Positions 1 through 5,373 of a stretch of 7,237 nucleotides of DNA are shown one piece after another. This DNA comes from Oscillospiraceae bacterium (GTDB lineage Bacteria; Bacillota; Clostridia; Oscillospirales; Ruminococcaceae). The DNA is taken from positions 1-7,237 of the forward strand of contig JAGZUF010000045.1 of the NCBI GenBank assembly GCA_018380115.1, in the 5' to 3' direction. The translations under genes were made by a program, and so were the position numbers. The notes below the pieces were generated by a model that searched no databases, had not been told where the DNA came from, and saw only the letters and a program-made list of their open reading frames with translations. Positions within the stretch are counted from its first letter, which is position 1, and each line of letters begins with the position of its first letter.

Positions 1-1708
1 TGGCCCCGCTGTTCTCCAATTCCTCCATCAGGCCCCTATCCAGAAAATAGCCGTCCGCCCCTTCTATTGTATCATGCAGGCGCGGGCCGTCAAGGGAAGA
101 TGCGCTAGGCACTTCCGTGTCCAGAAACTCCCCGGCGGCCCAGTACTCCGAGGCCCTGTGCGGGTCGGTGTTCCACAAATCGTCCATAAGCTGTTTTTCC
201 TGCGGTGTCATGGCTTCGCCTGAGGCGCTTTTTACAAAGGCACGCCGCTGGGCCGCGTCCATTGCGTCCTGCACCGGCCCGTGCTGTCCGCCGTCCATAA
301 TCCCAAGGCCCCACTCGCCCAGGATGTTGAAGGCAAGGTTCTGCCCGACATTTTGCGCCGCGCCCAGGGCGATGCCGCCGGGCGTGACTGGCTGTTCGCC
401 GGGTGCAAGGCCCTCGGCCTGCTGGCGGCTGTAGGCGTCCAGCTGGTCCCACACATAAGGGCCCGTTTGGGTAAGCGTATCATAAGCCGTGCCTTCCAAA
501 ATACCCGTGACGGCCTGCGGCGTGCCCAGATGCCCTGCCACCGGAAGCTGCTGCAGCGCCTGCATGGGGGCGGTTTGCGATGCTTTCTGCCCAACGGAGT
601 CAAACCATTCCCCCACCGGGGTGCCTTGCAAAAGCCCCTGCAGGGCATAATTTGTGGCCGCCTCCCCGGCCACGCGCCCCACGCTGTATGCCGCCGGGTG
701 CTGAACCTGCACGTTCTGGAAAGTTTCCTGCATACCCGTGCCCGGAATGGGCTCAAAGCCAAGCTGCTGCGGAATCCATTCCTCCCATGCCTCCAAGGCG
801 TTTTCATAGAAAGGAATGGCAGAGATAACGGGGTGTACAAAGCCCGCCATGCCCGCAATTACCGCATTTGCCTTCGTGTGAAGCGCTGCAAGCACCGTGT
901 AGTACTCATACTCCTCCGGCGTCATCAGCTCGGCGGCAGCAAGAGAGTCCTTCTGCGCAATGCGTCCAAGCTCTGTGTTCTGATATTCCGCCCATGCGTT
1001 TTCCACCCCCTTGCACTGCGGCCCGCTCATATAGTAATCCGCAGAGAGCCATTGCTTCATTGTGCCGATGTCCCGCGTGCCGATGGTATGCTCGGCCTGC
1101 GCAAGCTCTGTTTCAAAGGCCTGCCCATATTCCTGCTGCGTTTGCTCTATCTTCGCATTGACGTCTTCCAGCGCGGCGGCCTCCGTCCGCAGAAGGCCGC
1201 CCCGCTTTTCCGCATTGGTGCGCAGGTCCGGCCCACTGTATGCCATGCTGGTACGCTGGCTTATCAGCTCTTCCATCTGCTGCTTTAAGCTGTCGCTGGG
1301 GGAAAGCGGCGCCTTATTCGTCTGCTGTGCCGCCTGCTGCTGTTCGCGCTGTTTCTGGCGTGCCTGGCCCTCTTCACGGGCCCCCTGCATCAGAGCCTGT
1401 ATGGACATCTGCGTGCGCTGCAGCTCCTGCTCAAGATCCAGGGGCCGGAACCCTGGTGCATGCCAAGAAGGCTGCGCGTCACTTTCCCGTTGGGGCGCGT
1501 GCGCGCGGGAGGATGCCGTCAGGCTGAACACCGGCGCCTGCCCGGCCCCGTCTTGCCCGGCGGCCTGCCGCGCTGCGTTCTGCTGTGCGCTTACGCCTGT
1601 GGCGGGCGTCCGCTTCTGCGTACTCTCCGGCCGCCGCCGCCCCGCCCTGCTTCGGTTTGCCCCGCTTCGGCCGCCTTCGCGCCGGGCCGCCCGGCTTCCG
1701 GCTTTCTC
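1..1708 (-). CDS. Giant phage protein, main body, runs off the left edge
   Basis: On the minus strand this frame has no stop from 1708 (after TGA 1711-1709) to position 1, 569 codons, and it continues outside the window. No start with a good ribosome binding site exists in it: GTG 1531 has none, and ATG 1408 has GAGCAGGAG 15 bases away. It therefore most likely continues the GTG 1902 gene after a frame change. In order it holds a polar linker (TQKRTPATGVSAQQN), a Gln/Glu-rich coiled coil at about 1440-1040 (LDLEQELQRTQMSIQAL, QKQREQQQAAQQ), a helical part (TPEEYEYYTVLAALHTKANA), a hydrophobic segment at 865-806 (AVIAGMAGFVHPVISAIPFY), and Ala/Gly-rich helices to the edge. I recognise no catalytic motif. 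Large proteins of this kind occur in Firmicute phages as virion, ejection or polyvalent proteins; that role is inference. Codons favour G or C in third position throughout. Confidence 0.7.
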
Positions 1709-1902
1709 TCACCGGCCCGCGTCCCGCGCCGCCTTTGCTCCATCTCGCGCTTTTCCCTCTCGCTGTACAGGTGCTGCGAAAGCCACCGCCCCGCCTGCTG
1801 CCCCTTTTCCCAGGTGTCGCGCTCTATCTCTGCTGCGAAATCCTCTGCAAAACCGTCATGCAGGCTTTCGCTCTCGCGCAGTTTTTTCCTTGCTGCTCTC
1901 AC
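1591..1902 (-). CDS. 5' portion of giant phage gene, ended by an apparent frameshift
   Basis: Translation should begin at the GTG at 1902 (AAAGGAG six bases upstream). The first 65 or so residues are charged and probably helical (RKKLRESESLHDGFAEDFA, then DTWEKGQQAGRWLSQHLY and SEREKREMEQRRR). An Ala/Gly/Glu-rich linker follows (KPEAGRPGAKAAEAGQTEAG). After a run of four GGC codons near 1641-1630 the sequence becomes an arginine-rich, unnatural-looking string and stops at TAA 1593-1591. In the -1 frame the same region continues as a natural-looking linker and then a long open frame to the window edge. I read this as the N-terminal part of one large protein, with a single-base deletion or a -1 ribosomal shift. 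The alternative is a true 103-residue protein overlapping a second gene. No known domain is recognised. Confidence 0.55.
   Translation of the reverse strand: MRAARKKLRESESLHDGFAEDFAAEIERDTWEKGQQAGRWLSQHLYSEREKREMEQRRRGTRAGERKPEAGRPGAKAAEAGQTEAGRGGGGRRVRRSGRPPQA
1627..1650 (-). other. Probable frameshift site within the giant gene
   Basis: The minus strand reads GCA GGG CGG GGC GGC GGC GGC CGG in the upstream frame. Adding one base in this G/C run joins the upstream linker directly to PESTQKRTPATG of the long downstream frame. No canonical X XXY YYZ slippery heptamer is seen, so an indel (natural or assembly error) is likelier than a programmed shift. Confidence 0.5.
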
Positions 1903-1908
1903 TTCTTT

Positions 1909-1915
1909 CTCCTTT
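1909..1915 (-). promoter_or_regulatory. Ribosome binding site fixing the GTG start of the giant gene
   Basis: AAAGGAG with a six-base spacer (AAAGAA) before the GTG at 1902. The in-frame ATG at 1962 is rejected because it has no such site and would put the first codons inside the terminator hairpin. Confidence 0.7.
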
Positions 1916-1927
1916 CCCGTCAATACA

Positions 1928-1959
1928 GAAAAGGCGGCATCCGAAGATGCCGCCTTTTC
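1928..1959 (-). terminator. Bidirectional intrinsic terminator hairpin
   Basis: A 14-base perfect inverted repeat (gaaaaggcggcatc 1928-1941, gatgccgccttttc 1946-1959) has a four-base loop. On the minus strand the loop is TTCG closed by C-G, the extra-stable UUCG tetraloop type. The minus strand continues as a TTTTCTGT tract. The plus strand also has TTTTCC, so it could act both ways. It lies 25 bases after the stop of the 306-residue gene. Confidence 0.82.
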
Positions 1960-1983
1960 CATTTTGTGCGCCCGGCGGGGCGC

Positions 1984-2904
1984 TTACAGCGTATAGGTAG
2001 GCAGCGCGCCCGTGCTGCGCACGGTGTAAAGGCCGGGGTTGGCCGCCGCCATCTGGGCGTCCAGCGCGTTCTGCGCCTGCTGGTAGGCGTTGAACACGGT
2101 GGGCATGGCCGCCGCGCCCTGCTGCGTGCTGGCTGTGAGCAGGGCGTTTGTGGGCGAATAGGCGCGGTTTGCCACCGCGGACGCATAACTGCCGCCCCTG
2201 CTGGCAAGGTCCATCATTTTAGAGAGATAATCGCTGGAAAGGCTGAACTGCGCGTCATAATTGGCCGTGGCCGCGTTGGCAATCAGGTTCGCCAGGTTGT
2301 TTTCAAGCTGCTGCACGGCGTTCGCCTTCTGCATGGCCATTTCGGCAAGCTGGCTGTTGTAGGCCTGCAGGGCGCTGGCCTTGTTCGTGTTCCAGTCGTT
2401 CATCAAATCGGCCAGGCTGTCATTGCGGCCGGAGTCAATGGTGTTGCGGCTGTTGCCGTAGTTGTTATACATGCCGGCCAGCGCGCTTTCGCTGGCGCCG
2501 CCCGAAAGGTTTACGCCGGCCACGCCGGTGTTGTAGTTCTGCTCCAGCTGGCCCAGTGTGGAGTTGTAATTGCCCTTCAGGCTGTTCTGCATGGTGTTGT
2601 AGGAACTGTTCAGGGCCGCCATGCTGCGGTCGTACGCGGCCTGGGCGGCGGCGCGGCGCTGGGCTTCCAGCGCGGCCGCGGCCGCCTGCTGCTGGGCGTA
2701 GAAGCTTTGCAAAAGGTTCATTTGAGACTGAGCATTATTGTATCGATTGTTTGAACCACTGTTGGGCCCCGGGGCGTTTTGCTCACGCAATGCATCCAGT
2801 TGCCTTTGCAACTCATACTTCTCATTTACTGCGTTCTGATACTTCAAATCTCTTTCGGAAAGGAAATGCGAATGAGGTTGCGGAAATTCAATTTTTTCTG
2901 CCAT
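1984..2904 (-). CDS. Ala/Asn/Gln-rich phage protein with hendecad repeat (306 aa)
   Basis: No characterised family can be named. The start is set by AGAGGAG seven bases before the ATG. Residues 1-45 are charged and helical, followed by a Gly/Asn/Ser turn and an Ala/Gln-rich helix (70-90). Residues 90-131 hold four 11-residue units with Tyr at 91, 102, 113 and 124, usually followed by Asn or Asp and with hydrophobics five and eight later. This pattern suggests a hendecad coiled coil. Next comes SGGASESALAGMYNNYGNSR (134-153), a motif I associate with uncharacterised proteins of Firmicute phages, then more helix (ALQAYNSQLAEMAMQKANAV). There is no signal peptide or membrane segment. The composition resembles internal virion or DNA-pilot proteins, and the giant gene follows it, so a virion or ejection role is plausible but unproven. 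The first 45 codons look lower in GC than the rest. Confidence 0.75.
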   Translation of the reverse strand: MAEKIEFPQPHSHFLSERDLKYQNAVNEKYELQRQLDALREQNAPGPNSGSNNRYNNAQSQMNLLQSFYAQQQAAAAALEAQRRAAAQAAYDRSMAALNSSYNTMQNSLKGNYNSTLGQLEQNYNTGVAGVNLSGGASESALAGMYNNYGNSRNTIDSGRNDSLADLMNDWNTNKASALQAYNSQLAEMAMQKANAVQQLENNLANLIANAATANYDAQFSLSSDYLSKMMDLASRGGSYASAVANRAYSPTNALLTASTQQGAAAMPTVFNAYQQAQNALDAQMAAANPGLYTVRSTGALPTYTL

Positions 2905-2911
2905 ATCTTTT

Positions 2912-2918
2912 CTCCTCT
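2912..2918 (-). promoter_or_regulatory. Ribosome binding site just downstream of a terminator
   Basis: AGAGGAG, seven bases before the ATG at 2904 and six bases after the terminator T-run. There is no space for a promoter between them, so translation of the downstream gene depends on read-through. Confidence 0.75.
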
Positions 2919-2924
2919 CTTTCT

Positions 2925-2959
2925 AAAAAAACCGCCCCCTTCTTTTCAGAAAAAGGCGG
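2925..2959 (-). terminator. Intrinsic terminator after the lysis cassette
   Basis: On the minus strand, CCGCCTTTTTCT, a GAAA loop and AGAAGGGGGCGG form a 12-pair stem (with three G-T wobbles) at 2959-2932, followed by seven Ts at 2931-2925. The plus strand has no T-run here, so it acts on minus-strand transcripts only. The next gene's ribosome binding site begins only six bases past the T-run. Confidence 0.88.
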
Positions 2960-3024
2960 GCACCGCGTTTCGCCTTGTGCGGCTGCAGCGCCTGGCCGCA
3001 GAAAATGCGCCGTACAAAGCGGCA

Positions 3025-3065
3025 GGGCCGGGCACAGGGGATGTGCGTTTCCCCCGGCCCGGCCC
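3025..3065 (-). repeat. GC-rich hairpin downstream of holin gene
   Basis: A 9-base perfect inverted repeat (gggccgggc 3025-3033, gcccggccc 3057-3065) encloses an inner gggg/cccc pairing (3037-3040 with 3051-3054). No T-run follows on either strand, so it is not a standard terminator. It sits in the untranslated stretch 2905-3105, where I found no gene and only a weak, unconvincing TATACG box on the minus strand near 3070. It could protect the 3' end of the lysis transcript. Confidence 0.5.
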
Positions 3066-3105
3066 GCGTATAGTGCTGGCGTTTTTTCACACTTCGGCCC
3101 GGCGC

Positions 3106-3417
3106 TTACTGCCCGTCCTTTTGGGTTTTCGCCTGCTTATACATCTGGTGCACGCCCACGCTGGCCAGCGCGCACAGGCCGCCCTGCACAATGGCCGTGA
3201 ACACCGCCATCACCACGCTTTGCCAGCCGTCTAGCCGGGCGGTGGCGGCGCCGTACAGCGCGGCCAGCGCCATGCCCGCCACGGCCAGCGTATACGGGAT
3301 ATTGGCGCTGGGAAAGCGTTTGTCCGCCTTCAGCGCGGCCCCCAGGCCGAACATCAGCGGCACCAGCACCAAAAGCTCCGGTTTGATGTACTCCTGCAAT
3401 GCCTGCATAATCTCCAT
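3106..3417 (-). CDS. Phage holin, Hol44-like (103 aa)
   Basis: The product has three hydrophobic segments (about residues 14-29, 40-59 and 66-89) and a short charged tail (MYKQAKTQKDGQ). The pattern YIKPELLVLVP near the N-terminus and GVHQMYKQ at the end matches my knowledge of the Hol44 / holin superfamily V proteins (Phage_holin_5_2). It would form membrane lesions that let the endolysin reach the wall. I chose the ATG at 3417 because GAGGAGG (3433-3427) lies nine bases upstream; the open frame extends upstream to an ATG at 3465 inside the preceding gene without a comparable site. A second ATG three codons downstream (3408) is preceded by AAGGA. Two nearby starts could give holin and antiholin forms as in lambda S, but no charge difference of that type is obvious. 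The gene starts four bases after the preceding stop. Confidence 0.85.
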   Translation of the reverse strand: MEIMQALQEYIKPELLVLVPLMFGLGAALKADKRFPSANIPYTLAVAGMALAALYGAATARLDGWQSVVMAVFTAIVQGGLCALASVGVHQMYKQAKTQKDGQ

Positions 3418-3421
3418 TCCT

Positions 3422-3673
3422 TCATTCCTCCTCAAGATGCTTGATGCGCTGGCCGTGCTCGGCAAGGGTAGTGTCGTGCCCGTCCAGGCGCTTATAAATG
3501 TCCTTGTGGCTGTTGCGGTTCTCGCTGTCCAGCTTGTCGAGAGATTTCTGAAACCCCTCCACCGCCACCGTCAGCCTTGTGATGGCGCCGTTCAGTTTCA
3601 AAAGCGGCCCGGCTGTGGCGGCCAGGAAGCCCACCAGAGCGACGATGACGCCCACCACGCCCCATTCTGTCAT
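3422..3673 (-). CDS. Small lysis-cassette membrane protein with coiled coil (83 aa)
   Basis: The protein has one hydrophobic segment at about residues 5-25 (GVVGVIVALVGFLAATAG). A charged heptad-like helix fills the rest to the end (LTVAVEGFQKSLDKL ... LEEE), so a single-pass protein with a coiled coil is expected. GGAGGT at 3686-3681, within the last codons and stop of the endolysin gene, is seven bases before the ATG; only three bases separate the two genes. Proteins of this shape often sit beside phage holins and are sometimes called holin-associated or XhlA-like. XhlA itself has the opposite order (coiled coil first, membrane segment last), so I do not assign it there. A role in holin function or lysis timing is inferred from position. 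Confidence 0.8.
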   Translation of the reverse strand: MTEWGVVGVIVALVGFLAATAGPLLKLNGAITRLTVAVEGFQKSLDKLDSENRNSHKDIYKRLDGHDTTLAEHGQRIKHLEEE

Positions 3674-3676
3674 ATG

Positions 3677-4669
3677 TCACACCTCCGCCGCATATTCGCC
3701 GCTTACCCAGCCGCCCGCGCCCTGCGCAAGCAGAATAAAATACCAGCCGTTCTGCCTGTCGGCAAAGGGGTACTCCCCGCCGTCCTGCACCTGCGCTATC
3801 TTCACGGCGCCGGGGCCGGCATCGGTGCGCACGTTCAGGCGGCTGCCGCCTGTGGTAATGCGCACCCTGCCGCTGCCCTCCTTCGGCGGCTCGTATTTTT
3901 CCAGCGTCAGGCCCAAAAGGCCGTGCTGTGCGTACATACCGGCATTGTACTGCTGCAGATAGATTTGGTCGCCCGACGAAAGCGGCCCCACCAGCGCGCT
4001 GCCGTCCGCCTGCTGCTGCACGGAAGCTGCGGGAAGCTGCTTGTCCCCGGCCCAGTCCTTCAGCAGCTTGATGTCGCCTGCAGACAGCGGGCCGCAGCCG
4101 CACGCGCGCACAAGGCATTCGCCGGAAGAAAAGGGCGCAAAGCCCTGCGGCGCCGCGCCCCATGTGCCCACCGCGTTTTCAAAGCCCATGTACTGCGCGG
4201 GGTTCAGCCCTCTGCCCGTGGATGCGGCCCGCACCTCAAAGTGGCAGTGCGCATAGGGCGGGCTGGCCAGCGCCGCGTTGCCTGTGTTGCCCATCACGGC
4301 CAGCGCGTCGCCCGTTTTCACCCGCTGGCCCGCCGCCACAAGGTTTTTTGCGTTGTGGCAGAAATATAAGTAGTTCACGGCGTCCGGCGTCTGGTTTGCG
4401 TCCAGCTTCACGCACACATAAAAGCCCCACTCCCATGTGGGGTTCCCGGTGCTCTGCGCCACCCGCCGCGCCGTCACCACCGTGCCGGAAATGGCATGGC
4501 GCTCTGCGCCCAGCCCATATCCGGGCATGCGGATGGTGGTGTCGTCCAGCCCCTCCACGTCCGCGCCGCCGTGCCACGTTTTGCCCCCGCCGCGCGTATA
4601 GCCCCAGCGGGCATAGCCGTAGCGGATACGGTTGCGCCCGCGGAAGAGAAGCATTTCATCCTGTGCCAT
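3677..4669 (-). CDS. Endolysin: M23 metalloendopeptidase with SH3b domain (330 aa)
   Basis: This protein probably cleaves peptidoglycan peptide bonds to release phage. The N-terminal domain (about 1-165) has the complete M23/LytM set: HGGAD gives H33 and D37, and HCH gives H141 and H143. By family knowledge H33, D37 and H143 bind zinc, while H141 and H105 (in YFCH) are the catalytic histidines. GDALAVMGNTGNA (120-132) matches the conserved M23 G-x-T/S-G region. Residues 268-330, with RLNVRTDAGPG and a final GGWVSGEY, are an SH3b cell-wall-binding domain. Between them lies a module of about 90 residues I cannot name, in which GPLSAGD (193-199) and GPLSSGD (228-234) recur 35 residues apart. No signal peptide is present, so export through the holin is expected. 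AGGAGGT eight bases upstream fixes the start; the stop TGA is followed at once by the next lysis gene. Confidence 0.92.
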   Translation of the reverse strand: MAQDEMLLFRGRNRIRYGYARWGYTRGGGKTWHGGADVEGLDDTTIRMPGYGLGAERHAISGTVVTARRVAQSTGNPTWEWGFYVCVKLDANQTPDAVNYLYFCHNAKNLVAAGQRVKTGDALAVMGNTGNAALASPPYAHCHFEVRAASTGRGLNPAQYMGFENAVGTWGAAPQGFAPFSSGECLVRACGCGPLSAGDIKLLKDWAGDKQLPAASVQQQADGSALVGPLSSGDQIYLQQYNAGMYAQHGLLGLTLEKYEPPKEGSGRVRITTGGSRLNVRTDAGPGAVKIAQVQDGGEYPFADRQNGWYFILLAQGAGGWVSGEYAAEV

Positions 4670-4677
4670 TTGTTTTT

Positions 4678-4684
4678 ACCTCCT
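4678..4684 (-). promoter_or_regulatory. Ribosome binding site of the endolysin gene
   Basis: AGGAGGT on the minus strand, eight bases before the ATG at 4669. It lies in an AT-rich 73-base gap (4670-4742) after the second tail-tip gene. No convincing promoter was seen in this gap. Confidence 0.8.
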
Positions 4685-4742
4685 ATGAAATTTGAATTTT
4701 GTAAAACCTCAGGTATTCGTTCCTCTCATGTGCTTTTTCCTA

Positions 4743-5273
4743 CTATTCCAGATAAGTGAAATATGAATTTCCCAAAAAGGTATGTACGGTATCGCCGGAA
4801 CCATTTATAGACATCTGTTTGATCCGGTGACGGCCTGTCAAGCCGGATATATCGTATGTGCCTGAAATATTCGGGCCCTGCCATGCACCTGCACTTACCA
4901 CTCCCGTGCGCTGCATCCATACCCAATCGTTTGGCGCCGATTCCCTGCAAAAGCCGAAGGCCAACTCCACACTCCCAGCACCAGATATCTGAATAAACAG
5001 ATTGATGGTTATTTTCGTATATTGGGTCAGGTCGATGTATGGAGAAAATATCTGTCCCCTTCCCATCCAATATCGAAGGCCGGAATCCAACACGCCATTC
5101 CCAAAAGAAGACCACCAGCCGGAACGGCTGGCGGTGTTGTAAATGGAATATTGTTTTTCCACGGCGCTGTTCCACACCTTCGTACCGCCGATATTCAGCT
5201 GTTTCAGCGAAGTGCCGTTGCACACCACCTTCCCGCTTGTGGGAATACTTGTGCCGTTTATCACAAGGGCCAT
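4743..5273 (-). CDS. Receptor-binding/tail-tip-like protein, paralog 2 (176 aa)
   Basis: This appears to be a shorter tandem paralog of the gene at 5374-6033. I chose the ATG at 5273 over the one at 5288. It aligns exactly with the paralog's MAL start and has a GGGGGC about seven bases upstream, whereas 5288 has no ribosome binding site. Residues 1-36 are the shared module (NGTSIP, NGTSLK, ending KVW). Residues 40-176 form a probable beta-sandwich with an IDLTQYTKITINL strand and YDISGLTGRHRI, matching the position and pattern of IDTKGFKYIQFTV and NISSYQGTYRI in paralog 1. The two therefore probably share a fold with strongly diverged surfaces. GC is low for the region, about 47% over 4801-4860. 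A role in host binding at the tail tip is inferred from family resemblance and the adjacent lysis genes. Confidence 0.7.
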   Translation of the reverse strand: MALVINGTSIPTSGKVVCNGTSLKQLNIGGTKVWNSAVEKQYSIYNTASRSGWWSSFGNGVLDSGLRYWMGRGQIFSPYIDLTQYTKITINLFIQISGAGSVELAFGFCRESAPNDWVWMQRTGVVSAGAWQGPNISGTYDISGLTGRHRIKQMSINGSGDTVHTFLGNSYFTYLE

Positions 5274-5295
5274 TTTCAGCGCCCCCATTCCGGGG

Positions 5296-5339
5296 CGGGC
5301 GCTTTGTGCAAATTGCCCTTACGGGCTGCAAAGCGCCCG
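5296..5339 (-). repeat. Hairpin between the two tail-tip paralogs
   Basis: An 11-base perfect inverted repeat (cgggcgctttg at 5296-5306, caaagcgcccg at 5329-5339) encloses a smaller hairpin, gccc-ttac-gggc, at 5315-5326. No T-run follows on the minus strand, so it is not a standard intrinsic terminator. A second, weaker stem lies just upstream on the transcript (ggaaatg 5341-5347 with catttcc 5360-5366). The structure lies within the 100-base gap between two otherwise tightly packed tail genes. Confidence 0.6.
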
Positions 5340-5373
5340 TGGAAATGATTGAAAGCCGCCATTTCCGCCCCCT

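Noticed and set aside
232..858. 208-codon minus-strand open frame
   Set aside because: Another frame of the same strand as the giant gene; Arg/Pro/Trp/Ser-rich with no ribosome binding site.
281..1288. 335-codon plus-strand open frame
   Set aside because: It is antisense to the giant gene; its translation is Arg/Leu/His-rich without recognisable domains, whereas the minus strand gives a natural protein with GC-rich third positions.
1620..1660. Programmed -1 frameshift with a canonical slippery site
   Set aside because: No X XXY YYZ heptamer is visible in the upstream frame; the GGC run favours an indel, so the programmed version is kept only as an alternative.
1903..1962. Upstream ATG (1962) as start of the giant gene
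   Set aside because: It lies next to and inside a 14-base terminator palindrome and lacks a ribosome binding site, while GTG 1902 has AAAGGAG at proper spacing.
1585..2754. 389-codon plus-strand open frame
   Set aside because: Antisense to the 306-residue gene and the giant gene head, and it crosses a bidirectional terminator. It arises from GC-rich codons on the opposite strand.
3191..4369. 392-codon plus-strand open frame
   Set aside because: Antisense to the holin, small membrane protein and endolysin, which all have clear motifs and ribosome binding sites.
4726..5331. 201-codon minus-strand frame overlapping the second tail-tip gene
   Set aside because: The alternative frame at 5273 matches its paralog residue for residue at the N-terminus; this one has no homology signal.
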